The notes under the pieces: generated by a model
What the model was told of the DNA's origin: nothing
Databases searched by the model: none
The model's input: only the letters and a program-made list of their open reading frames with translations
In this document: in pieces, positions 55,265-63,928 of the stretch
Layout: each line of letters starts with the position of its first letter
Position numbering within the stretch: position 1 is the stretch's first letter
Assembly: GCA_013177805.1 (NCBI GenBank)
Contig: JABLXU010000005.1
Coordinates: 100,605 to 164,604, forward strand
Length of the DNA stretch: 64,000 nucleotides
From: Candidatus Omnitrophota bacterium
Lineage (GTDB): Bacteria > Hinthialibacterota > Hinthialibacteria > Hinthialibacterales > Hinthialibacteraceae
Direction of reading: 5' to 3'
Position numbers and translations under genes: made by a program

Positions 55265-58200
55265 TCAATACAGCGCCCAATCCTCGACTGCTACGCCCTG
55301 CGGATGCAGGAACAGGTCCGGTGTCAACGCGCCGGCCGACAACCGAACCTCGTCCACCCGGCCTGGGACGACATCCGCCGTACTCACTGCCGTGGAACGC
55401 GCGCCCACCGTCACCGGCAAGTCGCTATTCATTCGCAAGCGATTGTAATTCGACTCACCATCATCATGAATGACGGCTACCGGCAGCGGATTGCCGTCCC
55501 GGTAGATCCGCACTTTTTCGAGCATGGACGCTTCCTGCAAATCCACCACCGCCGCGTAATGGTGGAACGCTCCATCGCCGGGCGCGGCCCCGCCGGCCGT
55601 GGCGATATGCAACCGGCCTTCGTAACCGGAATTGGCGTCTCCGTCATTCAGGATAAAATCAAGCGAACCAGGGCTGGACAATCCAATACCGAACCGCCAT
55701 ACGCCGTCCACGGGGGCATTCGCTTCGTTGTACCGGTCCAACAATATCGCCCGTCCGGTGAATCCTTCTTCCAGCTGCGCGTAACATTCCAAAGTCAGAC
55801 GGCGTTCCACGTCCAGGAAAGGTTCGTTCGACCCAAACCGGAATCCGTTACCCGGCATTCCTCCCAGGAACAGCGAGGCCGTGTTGGGCATTTGAGTCAA
55901 CGGAACAGGTGATTCGGAACCGGGAGCGGAGAAATTGGCGGTACCCAGCAATTGCCCATCCGGAAAGAGGCCATTCGTGTCGGACGCATCACCTTCGAAG
56001 CGGAAATAGGCGATAGTGTTACCTTCCACAATAGGCGCAAAAGGCCGACCGCTCACCGTCACGCCCGGCGAGGTCATGCGATCCACGGATACGGTTTTGA
56101 TCACAAACGTATACAAGACACCGTTCACCAGATTCCGGACCGTCAGCCGGTTGTCGTGAATCGGCTTCGATTCAAGAATGTCATCCTGCTGGAATACATC
56201 CACGCGGATCAGATCCGGCGCCACCGGCAAGGTCCATTCGAGCCGTAACGCGCCGTCCATGGGTGTTACCACGACGTTTTGCACGTTGGGAGGCGCCAGG
56301 CGGTCCTGCGTTTTGAACGATGTGGGTTGGGACCATTCACTCCACGAATTCCCGGGAATCTGATAACGGGCGCGCCAGTAATAGGCACCCCCCGCCGCCA
56401 AAACCCCTGGGGGAACCGAAATCGATACGCCTCCTCCAGGCGTGGTCAACGACCAGAGCGGTTTGTAAAAATCCAATCGGCCGGATTGAATTTCCCATTC
56501 CACAGCCTCAGCCGTCTGCCCGGATGGGATCGACACCTGCAACACCGGCTGGCGGGTGGCCACCACGGTACCCTCCGCGGGCGCCACGTTGGCAGGGGCG
56601 GGAGGCGTCCCCGTGGGCCTGACATTGGCGTCCGCCAGAATGAACGCCCGCCGCGCGCCGATATATTTTTTGATTTCCCCGGCCATGGCGGTCAGATTGC
56701 CGGGCGAGTTCCATTGCCGCGCGTCTTCGGCAACTGCGTCCTGCAAATAACTCCAGTATGCATCAATCAACGGATCCAAATGCTCCGGGGTAAACTGGTG
56801 TTCCACTATATCCCGCAGCCGCTGGTAATACCGTTGCCGGAACTCGGGTATGCTCAAGAACTTCATCCGCAATTGATTGATTCCGTACATGCCCCCTTCG
56901 GCCCCGTCAAGCAGGTTGATGGTGGACACGAAAGGAAACGCGTCATTGGTGGGCAGTTCGCCCCACGAATGCCGCATATCCCACGGCAGGATCAACCAAC
57001 GCCCATCCGCCCCCCGCGTGGGGTAATAGTTCTTCTCCGTGCTGTCCACGTGGGTCAACACCGCCACACAGGCCAAGTAATTCAGGAAGGCCTCGATATC
57101 CAGGTTGTTTTCGAAAAACGCCTTCAAATCTTCGGATGTGTTCAGTTCTTCGATGAACGCGACCAGCTCGTGAATGTCATCTTCCCGGCCCAGGGTGTAC
57201 TGATATTTGCTGGCGTACGCTTCAAAATTGGGTTCACGCGCCATGTAACTTCGCCGCGCCCGCACGCCGGCCTTGTAAATCCGCGTGGTGGCGGGGAGAC
57301 CATGCCGGCTTACGAAATCCTGGTTGTATTCTTCGACCCGCAAAAACAAGCCGTAATAACTATTATTCACCATCAACCGGTAATGCTGGGTATCGGCCGC
57401 GGGAACACCGGCTTCCCGCATGAATTGATAAGCCAAATGCTCCAGAAAACCCGACTCGCCCCGCACCAGCGGGGAATCCTGATAATTGGCGTACAGGTTT
57501 ATCACCCGTTGGTCCTCCCACCGGCTTCCCTTGGGGAACCGTACCCGCCAGCTCTTTTTCGGTTTGTTGCGGTCTGTGTCTCCGTGATACCGGATGCCGC
57601 CCTCGTAGTAGAGGTCATACACATCTCCGCCGATTACCACCAACGCTGGTTGCTCCTGGTTGGAATCCACATTACGGTTCAGCCAGTTGATCACTTCGCG
57701 CTCGGCAAAAACATACACGGTGGGAAACGCCGGTTTCTCGTGGCGATCCTCCACGAACAACGCGGCGTTCCGGGTGGTTTCGTCTTGCAAGGGATACACC
57801 GATTCTAGCCCCAAGGCGTCCACCGCGGAGACTTTGTACCGCCAGATTTCACGCGGCCGGATCGTTTCCGCCGCATTGAGTTGATACGTATAAATCCCAT
57901 CCCCGGCGATAGCGTCCCCTTGCGTCCCGTCATCCACCATGCGCACTGTTTTCCAATCTCCCTGGACCAGGCCCGCGCCCAAAGGACTGGATAGCCGTTG
58001 ATAATGAAGGTGCACTTCTCTCACGCCGTCGTCATCTTCCACCCCCGCCGTAATCGTGATGACATCGGATTCATCCTGCCCGGCGGGAAGCTCCCGAGTG
58101 AGCTTCAATTGCGGGATCAAACTCAGATCGCTGCTGCCTAGACTGTTGTTGTGAACCTGGATGGCCAGCACATTGGTTCCTTCTGTCAGCAAGTTCAAGA

Positions 58201-60496
58201 AACTGGAGACGTTGAAAAATTCCATCGTGCCGGCATCATGACTTCCCGCGGCAAATTCGTTGTACCGGGGAGTCCCGTTGATGTTTCCCCGCGCGATTTC
58301 CACGCCGTTCAGGTAAGCAATGAAACCATCGTCGTAATCTACACCCAACTCCATGCCGCTGAAGCGGGAGGGACCGGCAAGCGTAAACGTCTTCCGGGCA
58401 AAAACGCTCGCGTAGTTGTTGCGCATGTCATTCAGAATCGTGGCGTCATCTCCATCGGCATATCCGATGCCGGTCGGCCCTTGATCCCAGGAGGTATCAT
58501 CAAAATCCACATTCTTCCAATCCGAAGGAGGTTGGCTCCTCCCCTTGAAATATTTCCACACCTGGCCCACTTCAATGGCCATAACCTCTTCCTGCCGGAC
58601 TTCGCTGGTGGTAGCGGCGGGATACCGGGGCGTATGCGTGAGGCTGGCGATTCGCGGCGGGAGGTTGGGCAACATGACGGTGTTGGGCGCGCCGGGACTG
58701 TATGGCTGGCCGCTCCGCCAATTGGATGCCAGACGGTTGTCCGCCGCTGGAACCATCAACTCTAATGAATGACCTTCCCCATCCGCCAACACCGGCCAGG
58801 GCGGCCGGTCGTTATAGCGCACGTAATCGATGACTAGCCCATGGCGGTTGGAAAGGGCCACCGCCTCCCCGCCGTTGCTCAGTTGCAACAGGTAATTTCC
58901 CACTTTATTGGGTACATCCGGATAGCGGCCGGTGTTGCGGCAGACCAACAAGTAACCGTTGCCGGGAATCAACTGACCCTGGGGAAAAAGAAACTCGATG
59001 CCATCCGTAAAGCGCCAACCGCTCAGATCCACTGGCCGGCTGGAGAGGTTATATAACTCCACATACTCCTTTTCCAGATTGTTATCGTATTCCTCATCTT
59101 CTGGATGATAGAAAATTTCATTGATCACCACATCGTAATCATGGTATTCCGGATCAACGATAAGCCGCGCGTTCGGCCGTCCCGGCGTCCCCCCCTGGGG
59201 GGAAACGGCCCAGTTGTTCGGCTCGCTGGCGGTCCGTTCAGGTTGGACCAATTCCAAACTGCCGCCCTCGCCGTCCGCGCCCGCCGGCCACTCGCTGCCG
59301 TCGTTGTAATACACACCACTGATGAACCGCTCGTTCGGATCGAACAGCCGCACGGCATCGCTTTTGTTGCCCAGCGAGAACGTCAATCCTTCCACCACCG
59401 GGCTGGTCCACGCGGGATCCCGGGTGGGAGCGATCAGCAAAAATCCATTGCCCGGAATGGAAGTGCCTATGGGCAACCGAAAGGCATGGTTGTCATTTTC
59501 ATCCTTTAATATCCAGTGCGAGAGATTCACCGCTTGCGGGGCAGGATTATAAAGTTCGATCCATTCCCGGTCCTCCCCATCCGGGCCGGGATTGTTATAC
59601 ATGAATTCATTGACCACGATCGAACCCGGCGCGGGGGGATCCGCCTCCACCCGGTAATAATAAAAGGATTGCGCGGATCCTGCCGGCATCGTGATGGGAT
59701 AACCCGACGCGTTGTTGGCCGTGATCCAATATTCCACCTCACTGCCGGCCGCTTGCCCAGGTATCTCCGCCACATAGGCCGTACCCTGCTTGACCATGGT
59801 GAGCGTCCGGCTCACCCCCCGGTTGACCATGTACGACAGGATCACATTATTGAGCGTGTCATCCGGGGCGAATACCGCCGATACGCGTACAGGGATTTGG
59901 CTCCCGGGCGCCAGAGGAACCCGGCTCACCCGTTGAATCCGGGGAGGGACTGCGGACAACAACACACTGTTCGGCCTCCCCGGCGTAGGTATCCGGCTGC
60001 CCGCCCAATACAGCACGTTATCGTTATCGGCAAGCGGGTGAATCAATTCCAATGAGGCTCCCTGCCCGTCCGCCGTGAGAGGCCAGGGGGCCTTGTCATT
60101 ATAATTCACCCGGTCTACGACCTGTCCCAGCGCATCTTCTAAAACAATCTCTTCTCCGGAGTTAGAAAGACTGCTGGGGGCGTAGTTGCCCACGGTTTTG
60201 ATCTCGTTGCCCAACGCATAAAATTGCCGGAGAAAAATTTCGTTCCGGCAAAGCAACAAAAAGCCGCCGGCGTCAATGGCGGTTCCTTGGGGAAACACGT
60301 AGTCGATGCCCTCGGAAAACCGCCATCCGGACAGGTCCACCGCGGCGGTACCGGTGTTATGCAACTCCACATACTCGCCGTTAGCGCCATCCACGCGGGG
60401 ATGATACATGATCTCGTTGATCACCACGTCCGCCGGCACCGGCATGACACATCCCATCACCACGATGAAAACCAATCCACTGATGGATCGCACCAT
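55265..60496 (-). CDS. Giant exported lamin-tail x3, CotH kinase-like, Fn3 and LamG protein with DWALY tail
   Basis: A 1743-residue protein, the largest here; GGGAGGA precedes the ATG at 60496 and a signal peptide (SGLVFIVVMGCVMPVPAD) follows. Domains in order, with approximate residues: three lamin-tail domains (25-150, 300-430, 460-590), each opening with VVINEIMYHP, IVVNEFMYN or VVINEIFYHP; a jelly roll near 640-830 (VDYDDGFIAYLNGVEIARGN); and a CotH-like kinase near 930-1290 (IRYHGDTDRNKPKKSWRVRF, YGLFLRVEEYN, RWLILPWDMRHSWGE). Fn3-like repeats near 1330-1510 and a LamG domain near 1520-1710 follow, and the protein ends AVEDWALY. CotH proteins phosphorylate exported proteins. A plausible promoter lies upstream at 60629-60657. 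Confidence 0.87.
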   Translation of the reverse strand: MVRSISGLVFIVVMGCVMPVPADVVINEIMYHPRVDGANGEYVELHNTGTAAVDLSGWRFSEGIDYVFPQGTAIDAGGFLLLCRNEIFLRQFYALGNEIKTVGNYAPSSLSNSGEEIVLEDALGQVVDRVNYNDKAPWPLTADGQGASLELIHPLADNDNVLYWAGSRIPTPGRPNSVLLSAVPPRIQRVSRVPLAPGSQIPVRVSAVFAPDDTLNNVILSYMVNRGVSRTLTMVKQGTAYVAEIPGQAAGSEVEYWITANNASGYPITMPAGSAQSFYYYRVEADPPAPGSIVVNEFMYNNPGPDGEDREWIELYNPAPQAVNLSHWILKDENDNHAFRLPIGTSIPGNGFLLIAPTRDPAWTSPVVEGLTFSLGNKSDAVRLFDPNERFISGVYYNDGSEWPAGADGEGGSLELVQPERTASEPNNWAVSPQGGTPGRPNARLIVDPEYHDYDVVINEIFYHPEDEEYDNNLEKEYVELYNLSSRPVDLSGWRFTDGIEFLFPQGQLIPGNGYLLVCRNTGRYPDVPNKVGNYLLQLSNGGEAVALSNRHGLVIDYVRYNDRPPWPVLADGEGHSLELMVPAADNRLASNWRSGQPYSPGAPNTVMLPNLPPRIASLTHTPRYPAATTSEVRQEEVMAIEVGQVWKYFKGRSQPPSDWKNVDFDDTSWDQGPTGIGYADGDDATILNDMRNNYASVFARKTFTLAGPSRFSGMELGVDYDDGFIAYLNGVEIARGNINGTPRYNEFAAGSHDAGTMEFFNVSSFLNLLTEGTNVLAIQVHNNSLGSSDLSLIPQLKLTRELPAGQDESDVITITAGVEDDDGVREVHLHYQRLSSPLGAGLVQGDWKTVRMVDDGTQGDAIAGDGIYTYQLNAAETIRPREIWRYKVSAVDALGLESVYPLQDETTRNAALFVEDRHEKPAFPTVYVFAEREVINWLNRNVDSNQEQPALVVIGGDVYDLYYEGGIRYHGDTDRNKPKKSWRVRFPKGSRWEDQRVINLYANYQDSPLVRGESGFLEHLAYQFMREAGVPAADTQHYRLMVNNSYYGLFLRVEEYNQDFVSRHGLPATTRIYKAGVRARRSYMAREPNFEAYASKYQYTLGREDDIHELVAFIEELNTSEDLKAFFENNLDIEAFLNYLACVAVLTHVDSTEKNYYPTRGADGRWLILPWDMRHSWGELPTNDAFPFVSTINLLDGAEGGMYGINQLRMKFLSIPEFRQRYYQRLRDIVEHQFTPEHLDPLIDAYWSYLQDAVAEDARQWNSPGNLTAMAGEIKKYIGARRAFILADANVRPTGTPPAPANVAPAEGTVVATRQPVLQVSIPSGQTAEAVEWEIQSGRLDFYKPLWSLTTPGGGVSISVPPGVLAAGGAYYWRARYQIPGNSWSEWSQPTSFKTQDRLAPPNVQNVVVTPMDGALRLEWTLPVAPDLIRVDVFQQDDILESKPIHDNRLTVRNLVNGVLYTFVIKTVSVDRMTSPGVTVSGRPFAPIVEGNTIAYFRFEGDASDTNGLFPDGQLLGTANFSAPGSESPVPLTQMPNTASLFLGGMPGNGFRFGSNEPFLDVERRLTLECYAQLEEGFTGRAILLDRYNEANAPVDGVWRFGIGLSSPGSLDFILNDGDANSGYEGRLHIATAGGAAPGDGAFHHYAAVVDLQEASMLEKVRIYRDGNPLPVAVIHDDGESNYNRLRMNSDLPVTVGARSTAVSTADVVPGRVDEVRLSAGALTPDLFLHPQGVAVEDWALY

Positions 60497-61126
60497 GAAA
60501 TCCTCCCTGCGTATCCGGTCTGAATTCATTGTTTCTCCTGCATCCCGTACTTCCCCCCTCCCCCTTTAATCAACCACATGAAAAAAAACCAAGCGGGCCG
60601 GGGTTCTCACGCTTTGTGTATCTCATTAAAGATATAATTTTTTGAGAAGATTGTCACACCTCAACCGGAATTTCATGGTTCACGCCATGATACCGTCTCC
60701 ATCCCGCCTTGCCCTGTTGGGTGGATTGATCCTAATTTGACTAGCCGGCACCTCCAACACCGAGGAATTCCTTCAATAACTACAGAGAAAAACAGATGTC
60801 CCAATTCGATACATCCCAATCGAATTTCCGTACCCCCTTGATACCATCTGCCCCATTTCACTGAAATTCGGAGAAGGAGCGTTTTTCACATTTATATGCA
60901 ATATATTGGTATAATATGTCATAATATTTTGCATATAACTCCCATCGTACCTCGAATTTATGTGTCGTATGTACCACACATGTCCTCTCTTTTTTTCCAT
61001 TTTTTGTGAAACAAATCGGCTTTCGTCTGCGTATAGTGAATATGGAATGCCGATTGCACGTATTACCTAGCAGAGGTGACAAGCCAGTTGGAACGCAGAG
61101 TGTAGAGTAACGAGCGAAGGAGTACA
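60497..61126. other. Divergent AT-rich intergenic region
   Basis: A 630-base region between the giant gene and the small membrane protein. A likely minus-strand promoter lies at 60629-60657. The middle (60890-60980) is very AT-rich and has a TATAAT word. Minus-strand open frames here overlap this AT-rich area and look non-coding. Confidence 0.5.
60629..60657 (-). promoter_or_regulatory. Sigma-70-like promoter for the giant lamin-tail/CotH gene
   Basis: On the minus strand: GTGACA (60657-60652), 17 bases, TATCTT (60634-60629), about 130 bases before the start. The -35 matches five of six and the -10 four of six. Confidence 0.5.
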
Positions 61127-61426
61127 ATGATGTCCAGTTCTTATCTCATGATGTTCGCCCTTCCGAGTGTGCGTGTGGATCTGTTGTTCGTTTCCATCAT
61201 GGGTTTGCTCTTCCTGGTGATTTTTATGGTTTGGATGACGAACTCCCGCCGGAAAACCCTGGCGCTTCGTCCCCAGAGCCTGTTTGAGCAGCAATTGGTC
61301 AAGCGGATGGTCCGGCAACCCCTGACCCTGCGGGATAAATGCTTGTTTCGCAGTTTTAGCCGCGTGGAGAAACAAAGGCGAATGGCTTATTACAATCATC
61401 TGAACCGGTTCTCCCAATATTTCTAA
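61127..61426 (+). CDS. Small single-pass membrane protein
   Basis: A 99-residue protein with GAAGGAG eight bases before the first of two adjacent ATGs. Residues 18-38 form one hydrophobic helix (DLLFVSIMGLLFLVIFMVWM), followed by a very basic tail (NSRRKTLALRP, LVKRMVRQPLTLRDKC, RVEKQRRMAYYNHL). I do not recognise a family. The good ribosome binding site, charge pattern and strong terminator downstream support a real gene. It may bind a membrane partner or nucleic acid. Confidence 0.7.
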   Translation: MMSSSYLMMFALPSVRVDLLFVSIMGLLFLVIFMVWMTNSRRKTLALRPQSLFEQQLVKRMVRQPLTLRDKCLFRSFSRVEKQRRMAYYNHLNRFSQYF

Positions 61427-61486
61427 CGAACCGAGTTGCTCACCAATACAACAGAATACTGGTCCCATCGGAGCCCTCTCCCCCCC

Positions 61487-61528
61487 GCGAACCGCTTACT
61501 GGCCATCAAGTAAGCGGTTCGCATTTTG
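61487..61528 (+). terminator. Rho-independent terminator
   Basis: A perfect 14-bp stem (GCGAACCGCTTACT with AGTAAGCGGTTCGC), loop GGCCATCA, then ATTTTG. The longest clean hairpin in the window. Confidence 0.88.
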
Positions 61529-61690
61529 AGGGTGATTATCTTCATTTTGGTGTGCTGGTTTGTTCTCGGCGCTATCCGGTATTTTGGCCTGAGGACATTC
61601 CAGCGTGGGGACACTCCTCACAGCCTGTTTTGTAAAGCGGCAGATCGTTACAATAAATAAATCGAAATTCAAGACATATACCTATCACCC

Positions 61691-62341
61691 ATGTGCGCGA
61701 AAACCGTCTACGAATATACGCCGGAAATGGAGCATTACCTGATTCGGCCTGGGAGCATTGACGAGCACCTCGATTTCCCGGCCATCTTTTCCAATACCCA
61801 GCCCGTGGAAGTCGAAATCGGCACTGGGAAGGGGCGCTTCATCCTGGCCGAATCCCTCCAGCGTCCGGAAACCAACTTTCTTGGGATCGAACGCTCTTTA
61901 AAATGGCTGCGGATCGCCCTGTCGCGCGCTTGCCGGGCTCCCCGCCCCAATTGCCGCTTCCTCTGCCTGGATGCCGATCTCGTGGTCAAACTGCTGCTCT
62001 TGCCTCATTCCATCCAGGCGTATCACGTCTATTTTCCCGATCCCTGGCCCAAGGACCGCCACCACAAACGGCGGTTGTTCCATCCCCGCTTCATCGAAAA
62101 AATGGCCCTTTCGTTGGCTCCAGGAGGACGATTGCACCTGAAAACCGATCACGGGGAGTATTTCGCCGAGGCCCATGCCAACCTCCTCGCCGGCGGCTTT
62201 TTCCAGGTGATCAGCGAATCCGTCTCGCGCGAGACCCTTCAAGACATTGAGGATGCCTCCGATGCCGCCACCCATTACGAAATTAAGTTCCGTAAAGAAG
62301 CGCGGGAGATCTATTCGGCGGTTTATGAGGTTATGCCATAA
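61691..62341 (+). CDS. trmB: tRNA (guanine-N7-)-methyltransferase
   Basis: A 216-residue class I SAM methyltransferase of the TrmB type, which makes m7G46 in tRNA. Motif I is VEVEIGTGKGRFI, and the catalytic and tRNA-contact block VYFPDPWPKDRHHKRRL is the family hallmark. HLKTDHGEYFAEA is also conserved. The length is normal. Confidence 0.96.
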   Translation: MCAKTVYEYTPEMEHYLIRPGSIDEHLDFPAIFSNTQPVEVEIGTGKGRFILAESLQRPETNFLGIERSLKWLRIALSRACRAPRPNCRFLCLDADLVVKLLLLPHSIQAYHVYFPDPWPKDRHHKRRLFHPRFIEKMALSLAPGGRLHLKTDHGEYFAEAHANLLAGGFFQVISESVSRETLQDIEDASDAATHYEIKFRKEAREIYSAVYEVMP

Positions 62342-62374
62342 TCGAACGAAAAGGGGATCGAGAGGGCAGAATAT

Positions 62375-63928
62375 ATGGGCCATCGTGGATTGGATGCCTT
62401 TCGCCCTTTCAGGGCTTCCCTTACCCTGTCCTTCTCCCCAAGGGAGAGAGAATCGTTTGGCGGTCCCATCCATCCTTATCCCCCTCATAAAACACTAAAA
62501 AAGCCCACCATTCGGGCTAATAATTACCGTTGCGGATTAACTCAAGATGCCTCCCCCCCGCCAGGCCGGTATGCGGAAGCCATATTTTCTCTCGATAATT
62601 CAAAACTGAAACCTCTCATCGCTTGGTTCCGGTCCCGGGAAGCCGCTTGGTGCCTGGTTCTATTCGTTTTGGCATTGATCCCTCGTCTGTTTTGGGCCTT
62701 TGCCCGGCATCCGCAGCCTTTTTCCGACATGGAGGATTATTACCTTTGCGCGGTCAATTTTCTCAAGGGATCGTATCTGGCCCAATCGGAAGACCGGTTG
62801 GCTTACCGCGCCCCGCTTTATCCCTTGTTCCTGGTTTTTTGTTTGAAAGCCTTCCCTGACGCGCCGCTCTTGGCCATCCGGATTCTTCAATCCCTGCTCG
62901 GCGCTCTCTCCGCAGTGGTGTTGTTCTTTGTGTCCCGCGGTTTCTTGGCTTCCTGGCAGGAACATCATCCTCTAGCGGTGATCCGGAATCCCCATTTCGT
63001 GCCGTTTCTGATCTCTCTGGCGTTCGCGTGGCTCAACAACCAAGTCTTTTTCTGTTCGGTGCTGATGAGCGAAACCCTGTTCGTGCTGATATTTTTGATC
63101 TGGATATGGACCGGCCTGTCCCCCGCCTCCGGATGGTCCATCCCGCGGTTGTTTGGATTTTCTTTCCTGATCGGCATTCTGGCCTTGTTACGGCCCATCG
63201 CTTTGTTTTTTCTTCCCATGGTGGTTTATCAAACCTTCCGCCACCTGCCCCGGGATCAATGGCTCAAGAAATCCTGGCTTCCCCTGACCGCTTGGTTGTT
63301 TCCGATTTTTCCGTGGACCCTGCGGAACATCCTGGTGCTTCATTATTTCGTGCTGATCACTACCAACTCGGGCGTCAATCTGTTCACCGGCCATAATCCG
63401 GCGTTTGGCTATTACGAAGGCGGATTAAAAGAGGTCATCCGCTGGCAATTCATCCAGGAACATGGACCCAACGAAGTTCTGGAAGACCGCCACCTGTTGC
63501 GGCTGGGTTTGCGGTACGCGCTGCAAGATCCGTGGGCGGCCGTCGAACGGGCCGGGTGGAAATTTTTCTTTCTCTTTTTGGCTGATGTCCCTCCCTGGCC
63601 GTGGGACGAATATCATCATGGAACCGGATTACGCTTGACGGGCGACATTCCTTGGCCTCTGATTCCATGGAGACCTTGGTTTTTCTATGGAGCGCTCGTG
63701 GGATATCTCTATGCCACTCTTCGCAAGATACCGGTGGGATCGATCCTCACGGCCTTAGGGCTGTACACATTCGCGTGTATGGTCTTTTTCGCCAACACGC
63801 GTTTCCGGTTACCTCTCGAACCTCTATTGTTGATCGGCCTCACCTTGGGCTTTCTGGCGCTTGTTGACTTGTGCGTTTGGGGATATGGTAAAACATTAAA
63901 AAATCTATCCATGGGTTTGGATCGTTAA
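62375..63928 (+). CDS. GT39-like membrane glycosyltransferase, N-terminus uncertain
   Basis: A 517-residue frame. From about residue 85 it is a polytopic membrane protein with the acidic loop FSDMEDYYLCAVNFLKG, then RAPLYPLFLVF, and about ten helices, like PMT_2/GT39-type glycosyltransferases. WTLRNILVLHYFVLITTNSG is a characteristic later loop. The first 60 residues are translated from a REP-like element and low-complexity sequence, so they are unlikely to be functional. No in-frame ATG, GTG or TTG with a good ribosome binding site was found between there and the first helix, so the true start may be upstream as given or a rare codon. Confidence 0.75.
   Translation: MGHRGLDAFRPFRASLTLSFSPRERESFGGPIHPYPPHKTLKKPTIRANNYRCGLTQDASPPPGRYAEAIFSLDNSKLKPLIAWFRSREAAWCLVLFVLALIPRLFWAFARHPQPFSDMEDYYLCAVNFLKGSYLAQSEDRLAYRAPLYPLFLVFCLKAFPDAPLLAIRILQSLLGALSAVVLFFVSRGFLASWQEHHPLAVIRNPHFVPFLISLAFAWLNNQVFFCSVLMSETLFVLIFLIWIWTGLSPASGWSIPRLFGFSFLIGILALLRPIALFFLPMVVYQTFRHLPRDQWLKKSWLPLTAWLFPIFPWTLRNILVLHYFVLITTNSGVNLFTGHNPAFGYYEGGLKEVIRWQFIQEHGPNEVLEDRHLLRLGLRYALQDPWAAVERAGWKFFFLFLADVPPWPWDEYHHGTGLRLTGDIPWPLIPWRPWFFYGALVGYLYATLRKIPVGSILTALGLYTFACMVFFANTRFRLPLEPLLLIGLTLGFLALVDLCVWGYGKTLKNLSMGLDR
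62400..62465 (-). repeat. REP-like element copy inside the 5' end of the 62375 frame
   Basis: On the minus strand it reads AAACGATTCTCTCTCCCTTG, then GGAGAAGGACAGGGTAAGGG, close to the copies at 17340 and 38270. Confidence 0.7.

Noticed and set aside
56279..57808. A 509-codon open frame on the + strand
   Set aside because: It is antisense to the CotH-like region of the giant gene, which has strong domain evidence.
60858..61127. An 89-codon frame on the minus strand
   Set aside because: It lies in an AT-rich intergenic region and lacks a ribosome binding site or known motif.
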